Below, in pieces: positions 10,692 through 18,488 of a DNA stretch of 64,000 bases; within the stretch, counting starts at the first letter, position 1; each line of letters starts with the position of its first letter. Position numbers and translations under genes: made by a program. The notes below the pieces were generated by a model that was given only the letters and a program-made list of their open reading frames with translations, was not told the DNA's origin and did not search any database. The stretch lies in NCBI RefSeq assembly GCF_003182135.1, contig NZ_QGTL01000002.1:730881-794880 (forward strand), given 5' to 3'. This stretch comes from Nocardia neocaledoniensis (GTDB taxonomy: Bacteria; Actinomycetota; Actinomycetes; Mycobacteriales; Mycobacteriaceae).

Positions 10692-11834
10692 TCAGCTCAG
10701 GGCCTGCTCGACATCGGCGAGCAGATCGCTGATGTCCTCGATGCCGACCGAGAGCCGGACCAGATCGGCGGGTACCTCCAGCTCCGAGCCCTCGGTGCTG
10801 GCGTGGGTCATGGCGCCGGGGTGCTCGATCAGCGACTCGATACCACCCAGCGACTCGGCCAGGGTGAAGATCTCGGTGCGCGAGCAGAACTTCAGCGCCG
10901 CCTCGCGGCCACCGGCCAGGCGCACCGAGATCATCCCGCCGCTGCGGCGCATCTGCTTCTGCGCGATCTCGTAGCCGGGGTGGGTGGGCAGGCCGGGGTA
11001 GATGACCTGCGAGATGGCCGGGTGGTTGGTGAGGAACTCGGCGATCACCTCGGCGTTGTCGCAGTGCTTCTCCATCCGCACGGCCAGGGTCTTGATGCCG
11101 CGCAGGGTGAGGAACGCGTCGAAGGGGCCCGGCACGGCGCCCGCGCCGTTCTGCAGGAACGCGAACGCCTTGTCGAGTTCCTCACTGTTGGTGATCAGCG
11201 CGCCACCGACGACGTCGGAGTGACCGCCCAGGTACTTGGTGGTCGAGTGCACGACGATGTCGGCCCCGAGCAGCAGCGGCTGCTGCAGGTACGGGGTGGC
11301 GAAGGTGTTGTCGACGACGAGCTTGGCGTCGGCCTCGTGCGCGATGTCGGCCAGCGCCGGGATGTCACCGATGCTGAGCAGCGGGTTGGTCGGCGTCTCG
11401 ATCCACACGAGCTTGGTGTTGGGCCGGATGGCCGCGCGGACCGCGTCGAGGTCGGCGATGTGGGCGGGCGAGTGCTCGATGCCCCACTGGGTGAACACCT
11501 TGTCGATGAGGCGGAAGGTGCCGCCGTAGGCGTCGTCGGGGATGACGATGTGGTCGCCGGGCCGCAGCACCGCGCGCAGCGCGCAGTCGGTGGCGGCCAT
11601 GCCGGAGGCGAAAGCCCGGCCGTAGGCGCCCGATTCGAGGGCGGCGAGGTTGGCTTCGAGCGCGGTGCGGGTCGGGTTGCCGGTGCGCGCGTATTCGTAA
11701 CCGCCGCGCATCCCGCCGACGCCGTCCTGGGCGAAGGTGGAGCTCGCGTAGATGGGGACGTTGACCGCACCCGTCTGAGGATCGGGTTCATATCCGGCGT
11801 GGATGGCCCTGGTCGAGAATCCCAGCTCACTCAT
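10692..11834 (-). CDS. metB: Cystathionine gamma-synthase
   Basis: A 380-residue pyridoxal-phosphate enzyme of the Cys/Met metabolism family. The N-terminus reads STRAIHAGYEPDPQTGAVNV, the PLP phosphate site SGMAA follows, and the Schiff-base lysine is in HSTTKYLGGHSDVVGG (about residue 200). In Mycobacteriales this enzyme joins O-succinyl-homoserine and cysteine to cystathionine, and can act in either direction of transsulfuration. The cystathionine beta-synthase gene 9 kb away completes that route. Synteny with greA supports the call; a gamma-lyase activity cannot be excluded from sequence alone. Confidence 0.9.
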   Translation of the reverse strand: MSELGFSTRAIHAGYEPDPQTGAVNVPIYASSTFAQDGVGGMRGGYEYARTGNPTRTALEANLAALESGAYGRAFASGMAATDCALRAVLRPGDHIVIPDDAYGGTFRLIDKVFTQWGIEHSPAHIADLDAVRAAIRPNTKLVWIETPTNPLLSIGDIPALADIAHEADAKLVVDNTFATPYLQQPLLLGADIVVHSTTKYLGGHSDVVGGALITNSEELDKAFAFLQNGAGAVPGPFDAFLTLRGIKTLAVRMEKHCDNAEVIAEFLTNHPAISQVIYPGLPTHPGYEIAQKQMRRSGGMISVRLAGGREAALKFCSRTEIFTLAESLGGIESLIEHPGAMTHASTEGSELEVPADLVRLSVGIEDISDLLADVEQALS

Positions 11835-11934
11835 GGGCCTCAGACTAGTTGGCTCGTTCCGTGGCCCGATGCTGGGGTATCGGCCGTGCGCGAAGTGCCG
11901 GATTCGGGGCGCGGGCGGCGGTTAGGCTGACGCC

Positions 11935-13116
11935 ATGGTGACTGTGGAAGAGCTGTTCGCGATCGATCCGCTGCTCTCGCCGGAGGAGCGCGAGATCCGC
12001 GACACCGTGGCCGCGTTCGGCGAGCGCAGGCTGCGCCCGCACATCGCGGACTGGTTCGAGGAGGGCACCTTCCCGGCCAGGGAGATCGCCCCCGAACTCG
12101 GCAAGCTCGGCCTGCTCGGCATGCACCTGGAGGGCTACGGCTGCGCCGGCGCCTCGGCCACCGCCTACGGCCTGGCCTGCCAGGAACTCGAGGCCGTCGA
12201 CTCCGGCGTGCGCAGCATGGTGTCGGTGCAGGGCTCGCTGGCGATGACCGCGATCCACTTCTACGGGTCGGAGGAACAGAAGCAGCGGTATCTCCCCGCG
12301 ATGGCGGCGGGCGAGACGATCGGCTGCTTCGGCCTCACCGAGCCCGACTACGGCTCCAACCCCGGCGGGATGCGCACCAGAGCCAGGCGCGACGGCGACG
12401 ATTGGGTGCTCAACGGCTCGAAGATGTGGATCACCAACGGCGCGGTCGCCGATGTGGCCGTGGTCTGGGCCTACGCCGAGGAGCCCGGCCAGGACCGGCC
12501 GCGGGTGCGCGGTTTCCTGGTGCCTGCGGGCACACCCGGCTTCACCACCAGGGAGATCCATCGCAAGCTCTCGCTGCGCGCGTCCCTCACGGCCGCACTG
12601 GATTTCGACGACGTGCGCCTGCCCGCCGACGCGGTGCTGCCCGAATCCCGTGGCCTGAGTTCACCGTTGGCCTGTCTGAGCGAGGCCCGCTTCGGCATCG
12701 TCTTCGGCGCGCTCGGCGCCGCCCGCGACTGCCTGGCCGCCGCGATCGATTACGCCCGCACCCGCGAGGTGTTCGACAAGCCGCTGGCCGGCTACCAGCT
12801 CACCCAGGCCAAACTGGCCGACATGGCCCTCGAGCTCGGCAAGGGACAGCTGCTCGCGCTGCACCTGGGCCGGTTGAAGGACCGGCACGAGATCACCGGC
12901 GAGCAGATCAGCGCGGGCAAGCTCAACAGCACCCGCGAGGCCATCGCGATCGCCCGCGAGTGCCGAACCATTCTGGGCGCCAACGGAATCACCCTCGATT
13001 ACCCGGTGTTGCGGCACGCCAACAACCTGGAGTCGGTGCTCACCTACGAGGGCACGGCCGAGGTGCACCAGCTGATCCTGGGCAAGGCGCTCACCGACGC
13101 CGACGCCTTCCGATAG
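11935..13116 (+). CDS. Acyl-CoA dehydrogenase, glutaryl-CoA dehydrogenase-like
   Basis: A 393-residue flavoprotein. The ACAD signature GCFGLTEPDYGSNPGGM lies near residues 130-146, the FAD-contact segment WITNGAVAD follows, and the catalytic glutamate is in TYEGTAEVHQ near residue 370. The combination of LEGYGCAG at the N-terminal domain, SVQGSL and the YEGTAE ending resembles glutaryl-CoA dehydrogenases more than fatty-acid FadE enzymes. It would oxidise a CoA thioester in lysine or tryptophan breakdown and pass electrons to ETF. It is monocistronic and diverges from metB; it is not part of the mycobacterial arrangement I recall and looks inserted. Confidence 0.88.
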   Translation: MVTVEELFAIDPLLSPEEREIRDTVAAFGERRLRPHIADWFEEGTFPAREIAPELGKLGLLGMHLEGYGCAGASATAYGLACQELEAVDSGVRSMVSVQGSLAMTAIHFYGSEEQKQRYLPAMAAGETIGCFGLTEPDYGSNPGGMRTRARRDGDDWVLNGSKMWITNGAVADVAVVWAYAEEPGQDRPRVRGFLVPAGTPGFTTREIHRKLSLRASLTAALDFDDVRLPADAVLPESRGLSSPLACLSEARFGIVFGALGAARDCLAAAIDYARTREVFDKPLAGYQLTQAKLADMALELGKGQLLALHLGRLKDRHEITGEQISAGKLNSTREAIAIARECRTILGANGITLDYPVLRHANNLESVLTYEGTAEVHQLILGKALTDADAFR

Positions 13117-13126
13117 GCCGGTCGGT

Positions 13127-13444
13127 TCAGCCGACCGGCACGTTCTCGGGCACGGGCGCCGGGCGGATCAGTCCGCCCGCGAAGGCGACGGCCAACGTCC
13201 CGAGCACCACGGCGGCCACGGCGATCGCGAGGGGAATCGTGATCGCTGTCGGGATGCCGAGCACGGTCAGCGTCGCCAATCCACCGGCGCCCCAGACGAA
13301 CACGGCCACCAGCCGGCCGAACAGCGGGGCGTACGGCCACCGGCGCAACGTCCGGCCGACTCCCTCGCGCGCCAGATACCCTGCGGCAGCGGGGATCACC
13401 GGGATCGCGCCGAGCAGCTGGATAGCCGGTTCGGTGACATTCAC
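13127..13444 (-). CDS. Short paralogue of the channel-like membrane protein at 16799-17650
   Basis: A 105-residue membrane protein with two or three hydrophobic helices. Its segment LFGRLVAVFVWGAGGLATL and the following IGIPTAITIP-like and GGLIRP stretches align with the second half of the 283-residue protein encoded at 16799-17650 (MLGRIAAVFIWGIGIIAALN ... GGGLVRP). It appears to keep only the last transmembrane unit of that conserved TM-helix/mechanosensitive-channel-like family. The GTG start has GGAGGGG five bases upstream. A 14-bp motif upstream (13467-13480) is shared with the longer paralogue, so both may be co-regulated. Confidence 0.72.
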   Translation of the reverse strand: MNVTEPAIQLLGAIPVIPAAAGYLAREGVGRTLRRWPYAPLFGRLVAVFVWGAGGLATLTVLGIPTAITIPLAIAVAAVVLGTLAVAFAGGLIRPAPVPENVPVG

Positions 13445-13466
13445 TACGGGCCCCTCCGCTCGCCGT

Positions 13467-13480
13467 GCCGATTAGCCGAA
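13467..13480 (-). promoter_or_regulatory. 14-bp motif shared by both channel-like genes (copy 1)
   Basis: GCCGATTAGCCGAA, identical to 17681-17694, lies 23 bases upstream of the start at 13444. Read on the gene strand it contains GGCTAATCG, which could be a -10 element or an operator. Confidence 0.45.
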
Positions 13481-13569
13481 CGTTGTCTCGAGTCGGTACT
13501 GCCCACTCAGAATCCACCCGGCGCGTTGTTCACGCAACTCCGCCGCGCCTCGCGTGCCACGACAACCCC

Positions 13570-13598
13570 TTGACCTGGTGAGTGATCCGCGTCACAAT
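13570..13598 (+). promoter_or_regulatory. Promoter for a leaderless TetR transcript
   Basis: TTGACC (13570-13575) and CACAAT (13593-13598) are 17 bases apart. The expected transcription start is at or next to the GTG at 13605. Confidence 0.6.
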
Positions 13599-13604
13599 CT
13601 AATC

Positions 13605-14219
13605 GTGTTAGGTGAAACTACTCGCGATAGGCAAGCCGAACGCCGTGAGGCGACGCGGCGGGAGATTCTGCAGGTCGCGTGGGAACTCGCCAGGGAGCAC
13701 GGGCTCACGCAGTTCACCCTGCGCGATGTCGCCACCAGGGTCGGCATGCGGGCCCCCTCGCTCTACACACACTTCGCGTCCAAGCACGCGATCTACGACG
13801 CGATGTTCGGGCAGGCCTGGACGGAATTCGAGGCCTACTCGGTCCGGGTGACAGCGGCGCTGCCCGCCGCGCCGCGTGCCCGGCTGCTCGCGACGGCCTA
13901 CGGATTCTTCGATTTCGCAGTCGCCGATCTGGCCCGCTACCAGCTGATGAACCAGCGCACGGTGGCCGGATTCGAGCCGTCACCCGAGGCGTACGAGCCC
14001 TCACAGCGCGTCATGGGCAACGCCCTCGCCCTCTTCGCCGAGGCAGGTGTCACCGATCGCGGTGACATCGAGATCTGGTTCAGCCTGATCGGCGGCCTCA
14101 TCGATCAACAACTCGCCAACGATCCCACCGGCGACAGCAGGCGCCGGCTGCTCGAACGGGCGATGACCATGTGGGCCGACAGCGTCGGCCTGCCGCCAGA
14201 ACCGAGGCCCCCCCGATGA
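13605..14219 (+). CDS. TetR-family transcriptional regulator
   Basis: A 204-residue regulator. The N-terminal helix-turn-helix spans about residues 15-60, with the conserved recognition part TLRDVATRVGMRAPSLYTHFAS, followed by a C-terminal ligand domain that carries RYQLMNQRTVAGFEPSPEAY, as in many actinobacterial TetR proteins. The frame is open to a GTG at 13554, but a well-spaced promoter places the transcript start at the GTG at 13605, so a leaderless start is chosen. The stop overlaps the next start (ATGA), which makes the DinB-like enzyme its probable co-transcribed target. The ligand is unknown. Confidence 0.88.
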   Translation: MLGETTRDRQAERREATRREILQVAWELAREHGLTQFTLRDVATRVGMRAPSLYTHFASKHAIYDAMFGQAWTEFEAYSVRVTAALPAAPRARLLATAYGFFDFAVADLARYQLMNQRTVAGFEPSPEAYEPSQRVMGNALALFAEAGVTDRGDIEIWFSLIGGLIDQQLANDPTGDSRRRLLERAMTMWADSVGLPPEPRPPR

Positions 14220-14980
14220 CCACCTCCACCCCGACACCGACCGCGCCGCGCCGTAGCGCGACACCCCACGCCGAGGCGGTCGCCCTGGCCGCGACCGAAT
14301 ACGAGCGCGTCGGACGCGCCGTCGCCGCGCTCGCGCCCGAGGACTGGCAACGCCCCACCGACTGCACGGACTGGACCGTGCACCAGCTCGTCGCGCACAT
14401 GGTCGGCATGATGGCGATGACGGCGTCGATCCCCGAGATGATCCGGCAGAACCGGATCGCCGATCGTCGGCCCGGCGGCGAGGAACGCCGAGTCGACGCA
14501 CTCACCGCCCATCAGGTCGCCCGCTACGGCGCCCACACCCCCGAGGAACTGCGCGCCATGATCGCGCGCCTGGCCCCGCGCGCCACCGCCGCCCGCCGCC
14601 GCTTGCCCGCCTTCGTGCGCAAGCTGGCGATGCCGGGCACCGAGGAGGTCAACGGCGTCGACGAGCGCTGGACGGTCGGCTACCTCACCGACGTGATCCT
14701 CACCCGCGACCCGTGGATGCACCGGATCGACCTGAGCCGCGCCACCGGCACACCGCACGAAATCACCGCCGAGCACGACGGCCGCATCGTCGACGGCGTG
14801 GTGCGCGAATGGGCGCAGCGCCACGGCGGCCCCTACCGGCTGACGCTGCACGGCCCGGCGGGCGGCACCTGGGCCGAGGGTGACGGACCCGCGCTGGAGC
14901 TGGACGCGATGGAGTTCTGCCGCATCCTGTCCGGTCGCGCGAGCGGTACCGGTCTGCTGGGCACCGAGGTGCCGTTCTGA
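14216..14980 (+). CDS. DinB-like mycothiol-dependent maleylpyruvate isomerase family protein
   Basis: A 254-residue protein whose N-terminal four-helix bundle carries the pattern W-x-x-PTDCTDWTVHQLVAHM typical of mycothiol-dependent metalloenzymes of the DinB_2/MDMPI superfamily; the metal histidines would be in VAHMVG and near WMHRIDL. The C-terminal part fits the small domain of the same family. Such enzymes use mycothiol to isomerise or detoxify small molecules, but the substrate here is unknown. It overlaps the TetR gene by four bases and is probably controlled by it. Confidence 0.75.
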   Translation: MTTSTPTPTAPRRSATPHAEAVALAATEYERVGRAVAALAPEDWQRPTDCTDWTVHQLVAHMVGMMAMTASIPEMIRQNRIADRRPGGEERRVDALTAHQVARYGAHTPEELRAMIARLAPRATAARRRLPAFVRKLAMPGTEEVNGVDERWTVGYLTDVILTRDPWMHRIDLSRATGTPHEITAEHDGRIVDGVVREWAQRHGGPYRLTLHGPAGGTWAEGDGPALELDAMEFCRILSGRASGTGLLGTEVPF

Positions 14981-14983
14981 GCG

Positions 14984-16270
14984 TCAGCTCGGCGCGGGCA
15001 GTTCCAGGTTCTCGCGGTAGGTCCCGCCCAGGTAGTCGGTGTCGACCAGGCCGCGGCGGCGCAGCTCGGGCAGCAGGCCGTTGAGCACGAAGTCGCCGGT
15101 GCGCGCGTCGGCGAGGCCGCCGAGGGAGATCACGTCGAGCACGTTCGCCCGGTAGCGCTCCTCGATGGCGTCGGCGAGCTGCTCCGGCGTGCCCGCGGCG
15201 GCCCAGTGGCCGGTGTCCTTGGCGGCCACGATCAGCTCGCGCAGGGTGGCGCCGCCGGCTGCCAGCTTGGTGAAGATCTCCACCCGGCCACGCCGTCGGT
15301 GTACCGAATCGAGCTGGGGCAGCAGGCTTTCCGGGAGCGGCTTGTCCAGCAGCAACTCGGACAGGTCGAGCCCGCCGCCGAGCATGTCGGCCAGCTGGGC
15401 CCGGCCCGCCACGAAGTCGGTGGCCTCGGCGGCCTCCCGGACCAGCCGGCGCGCCTCCGCCTCGGTCGCGCCGTAGGTGGCGTGGAAGGAACTGAAGATC
15501 AGCGGCAGCCCGTCGGGTCTGCCCAGCTCGGCGGCGCGGGTCCTGATCCGCTTCGTGTAGATGACGGCGTCCTCGAGCGTCGGCAAGGAGGTGAAGACGA
15601 CCTCGGCGAAGCGGGCGCCGAGTTCGACGCCGCCCGCCGACTGGCCGGCCTGGAACTGCACCGGCCGTCCCTGTGGCAGCGGCGGGATGTTCAGCGGCCC
15701 GCGCACCGAGAAGTGTTGCCCCGCATGGTCGATGGGTCGTACGAGCGTCGGGTCGAGGACGGCCCCACCCCGGCCGTCGGGTCGCAGCGCGCCCGGCTGC
15801 CAGCTGTCGAACAGGGCATTGACGACGGTGAGCGCCTCGGTGGCGCGGGCGTAGCGCTGCTCCGGGCTCGGCAGGTCGTCGGCGCCGTAGTTCTCCTCGC
15901 CGAGCGAGGAGGTCACCGCGTTCCAGGCCGCGCGCCCGTTGCTCACGTGATCGAGCGTGCCGAACAGGCGGGCCAGGTTGTACGGGTGATGAAAGGTGGT
16001 GGTGACCGTCGCGATGAGGCCGACGTGGCTGGTCACCGCGCTCAGCGCGGCCAGCTGCACGATCGGCTCCTGCGCACCGATCGCGCCCTGCGCCCCGAAG
16101 GCGAGCAGATCGGCGGCGAACACGGCCCCGACCTTGTTGTCCTCGGCGATCCGGGCGATCCGCACCGCCTCGTCCAGGGTCGACCGGGTGGGGTCGAGCG
16201 CGGCGGCGTACACATCGGGTGAGCCGCTCACCCCGGTGACGGTCTTCAATCTGCGGCGTTCGGTGGCCAT
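14984..16270 (-). CDS. LLM-class flavin-dependent monooxygenase (NtaA/SnaA/DszA group)
   Basis: A 428-residue TIM-barrel enzyme. Signatures of the nitrilotriacetate/dibenzothiophene-sulfone monooxygenase group are ADLLAFGAQG, the TTFHHPYNLARLFGTLDHVS segment, GRAAWNAVTSS, and GRPVQFQAGQSAGG. It uses FMNH2 supplied by a separate reductase to oxidise an organic sulfur or nitrogen compound. The extreme N-terminus is shorter than usual and lacks the common GHH-x-AWR segment, so the start may be imperfect or the protein divergent. It is convergent with the DinB-like gene and has no reductase nearby. Confidence 0.85.
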   Translation of the reverse strand: MATERRRLKTVTGVSGSPDVYAAALDPTRSTLDEAVRIARIAEDNKVGAVFAADLLAFGAQGAIGAQEPIVQLAALSAVTSHVGLIATVTTTFHHPYNLARLFGTLDHVSNGRAAWNAVTSSLGEENYGADDLPSPEQRYARATEALTVVNALFDSWQPGALRPDGRGGAVLDPTLVRPIDHAGQHFSVRGPLNIPPLPQGRPVQFQAGQSAGGVELGARFAEVVFTSLPTLEDAVIYTKRIRTRAAELGRPDGLPLIFSSFHATYGATEAEARRLVREAAEATDFVAGRAQLADMLGGGLDLSELLLDKPLPESLLPQLDSVHRRRGRVEIFTKLAAGGATLRELIVAAKDTGHWAAAGTPEQLADAIEERYRANVLDVISLGGLADARTGDFVLNGLLPELRRRGLVDTDYLGGTYRENLELPAPS

Positions 16271-16394
16271 GTCGGCCAGTCCACCAGTGCGCCGCGCGGC
16301 CGACCATGGTTGCGCTCAACGAAATTCGAGCGGAATGCGGGGTTGCGACGAGTTCGCCGATGGGGCGATTCGGCGCTGTTGCTACCATCTGGTG

Positions 16395-16742
16395 GTGTTA
16401 TCGCCCGGCCCCGCGTTGCTCGAAATCTCGGCACGACGTCACATGCATAAACTGAATACGATGTACGGAATTCCCGCCGCGCTGGCCGCGGCGGAAAATC
16501 CCGGGCTCTGCGCCGAGCTCGATCAGCACGCGGCGGCAGTGCGCGACATTCTCGCGTTCGGCGTCGGCGAATCGACGGGAATCCCGCTCACCGTGCTGCT
16601 CGCCGGTTACGCGCGCGGGTTGCTCGATCAGGTCGCCGAGTTCGCGGGTGGCCTCCGGGCCTGCGCGCCGTCCTCCTGGCCCGAGGCCGATTGGCTGCAG
16701 CTACGGCTGGCCGCGGTCTGCCGCCACGCCGTTCCGGCCTGA
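16395..16742 (+). CDS. Small actinobacterial protein, DUF6401-like
   Basis: A 115-residue protein without signal or membrane segments. The central part, NPGLCAELDQHAAAVRDILA, resembles the DUF6401 group of small actinobacterial proteins, whose role is unknown; this naming is from memory. The GTG at 16395 is chosen because TACCAT at 16383-16388 could be a -10 box giving a leaderless transcript; an ATG at 16443 would shorten it to 99 residues. It lies alone between divergent and convergent neighbours. Confidence 0.55.
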   Translation: MLSPGPALLEISARRHMHKLNTMYGIPAALAAAENPGLCAELDQHAAAVRDILAFGVGESTGIPLTVLLAGYARGLLDQVAEFAGGLRACAPSSWPEADWLQLRLAAVCRHAVPA

Positions 16743-16798
16743 ACACCGGAATCGGCGCTTCGCCTCCGAAACGGTGACGAAGCGCCGGCGCCGGTTGG

Positions 16799-17650
16799 TC
16801 AACGAGGCGTGTCACCGCCCCACTCCGGACGACCCGGTTCCGGGTAGCCCGCGCCCGGCGCGACCCACTGCTGGGCGTTCTCGGCGTGCGCGCCGGGGAC
16901 AGCCTGCCCCTGGCCGCTCACGCGCGCGGCGTCTTCACGACCGCGCTGGTAGGCCTCGGCCTGCCCCTTCATCGCGGGCATCTCCGATTCCAGGTTGCCG
17001 AGCCAGTTGTTCCAGCGCTGCTCCATCGGCCGGACCAGGCCACCGCCGACACCGACGACCAGGATGCCGCCGATGGTGGCGAGCACCGCGATCAGGACGG
17101 GCGTGGTCACCGAGGTGGCGACGCCGATCTGGTTCAGCGCGGCGATGATGCCGATGCCCCAGATGAACACCGCGGCGATGCGGCCGAGCATCGGCCCGTA
17201 GGACATCCCGCCCAGCATGTTGGTGACCAGGTCGCTCACCGCCGAGGCGATGGCTGCCGCGATCACCACGATGATGATCGCCACGGCCGCCTTGGGCAGC
17301 CAGGCCACGATGCCGTTGAGCAGATCACTGACCGGGTTCGGCCCGAACACACCGAAGCCGAGTTGCAGCGCGATCAGCAGGATCGCGTAGTAGGCGAGCT
17401 TCGCCAACAGGTCGGACGCGTCGTATTTGCTGCGCGACATCATCTGCTTCAGCTGGCCACGTTCGACCAGCCGATCGAAGCCGACGCGCTCGAGCACCGC
17501 GTTCACGATCTTGGCGACCACCTTCGCGATGATCCAACCCACGACCAGGATGACGAGGAACGCGGCCGCTTTGGGAAGGAATTGTGCGACCGAACTCCAC
17601 GCGTCGGTCAAGCCCTGCTGGAAATCTATCGCCACGACGGAGGTATCCAC
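16799..17650 (-). CDS. Conserved TM-helix (mechanosensitive-channel-like) membrane protein
   Basis: A 283-residue protein with five or so hydrophobic segments and the internally repeated motif LPKAAAFLVILVVGWIIAK and LPKAAVAIIIVVIAAAIA, each followed by a membrane-exit stretch; this is the conserved TM-helix repeat of CmpX/small-conductance-channel relatives. A hydrophilic Gln/Pro-rich tail of about 70 residues is cytoplasmic. It lacks the canonical MscS beta domain. The GTG start has AAAGGAAAG upstream. A short paralogue at 13127-13444 shares its last TM unit and upstream motif. A role in osmotic or envelope stress is plausible. Confidence 0.82.
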   Translation of the reverse strand: MDTSVVAIDFQQGLTDAWSSVAQFLPKAAAFLVILVVGWIIAKVVAKIVNAVLERVGFDRLVERGQLKQMMSRSKYDASDLLAKLAYYAILLIALQLGFGVFGPNPVSDLLNGIVAWLPKAAVAIIIVVIAAAIASAVSDLVTNMLGGMSYGPMLGRIAAVFIWGIGIIAALNQIGVATSVTTPVLIAVLATIGGILVVGVGGGLVRPMEQRWNNWLGNLESEMPAMKGQAEAYQRGREDAARVSGQGQAVPGAHAENAQQWVAPGAGYPEPGRPEWGGDTPR

Positions 17651-17680
17651 AGCACTTTCCTTTCGCTCGTTCCGGCTGCG

Positions 17681-17694
17681 GCCGATTAGCCGAA
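17681..17694 (-). promoter_or_regulatory. 14-bp motif shared by both channel-like genes (copy 2)
   Basis: Identical to 13467-13480 and 31 bases upstream of the start at 17650, in the same orientation relative to the gene. Confidence 0.45.
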
Positions 17695-17807
17695 GCGTCT
17701 ATGAAGCGGTGTTCCCCCGTATTCGCCGACTGAATCGGAAATTAGCGAAGGATTTGCTTACGTCGCGCTGACCGGCAGGTCTTGCCTTTTCGTCCAGCTC
17801 GAGGCAC

Positions 17808-17829
17808 GGTAAGTAAGTGGTTACTTACC
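17808..17829. promoter_or_regulatory. Perfect palindromic operator over the TetR start codon
   Basis: GGTAAGTAA, a 4-base spacer GTGG and TTACTTACC form a perfect 9-bp inverted repeat. The GTG start codon (17817-17819) lies in the spacer, which suggests tight autoregulation. Confidence 0.75.
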
Positions 17830-18488
17830 CCAGCGACCCGCCGACCTCCTCCCGCGACCGGATCATCACCGAGGCGTTGCGGCTGTTCGGCGAGCAGGGC
17901 TACGCCAAGACCTCGATCGCGCAGATCGAGCAGGCGGCCGGACTCTCCGGCGGGTCGGGCGCGCTCTACCGGCACTTCAAGTCCAAGGACGAGCTCCTGG
18001 TGCAGGCAGTGGGGACGCGGCTCGTCGATCGTGGCGAATGGGACCGGTTCATGGCGCCGGAGTTCTCCCTCGCCGCGGTACTGGACACGATCACCCCCGG
18101 CGGCGGCCTCGTCGACAAACTCGTCGCGCTGTGCCGGATCGGCCTGACCCGCCTGGACCACGACCGCGATGTGACCCGAATACTGCTGCGGGACAATTCG
18201 ATTCCCGCTGCACTGCTCGAGGTGTTCCGCGAGCAGGAGTACGCGGTGGTCATGGCCGCCGTCACCAAGGGTCTGCGCGAACTCGCCGGTCCGCACGCGC
18301 CCACCCAGGACTGGGATGCCACCGCCGCCGTGCTCGTCGGCGCGCTCGCGCACTTCTGGATGATGCGCGACATCTTCGACGGCGGCCACCCCGCCGATAT
18401 CGACACCGACCGCTATCTCATCGCGACCGCGCAGATGACCGCCGCCCGGCTGGACTGGGCGGGCACCGAGGGAGAGGACCGACGATGA
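17817..18488 (+). CDS. TetR-family regulator
   Basis: A 223-residue regulator with an N-terminal helix-turn-helix (about residues 12-58; IAQIEQAAGLSGGSGALYRHF is the recognition region) and a C-terminal ligand domain ending in a helix with HFWMMRDIFDG. The start GTG is within a perfect palindrome, so the protein very likely represses its own transcription by blocking initiation there; the message would be leaderless or nearly so. The last codons overlap the start of the flavin oxidoreductase gene, which is the likely co-regulated target. Ligand unknown. Confidence 0.88.
   Translation: MVTYPSDPPTSSRDRIITEALRLFGEQGYAKTSIAQIEQAAGLSGGSGALYRHFKSKDELLVQAVGTRLVDRGEWDRFMAPEFSLAAVLDTITPGGGLVDKLVALCRIGLTRLDHDRDVTRILLRDNSIPAALLEVFREQEYAVVMAAVTKGLRELAGPHAPTQDWDATAAVLVGALAHFWMMRDIFDGGHPADIDTDRYLIATAQMTAARLDWAGTEGEDRR

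Noticed and set aside
13554..13604. Upstream extension of the TetR gene to GTG 13554
   Set aside because: The extension contains the promoter and has no conserved residues; the start at 13605 fits the predicted transcript start.
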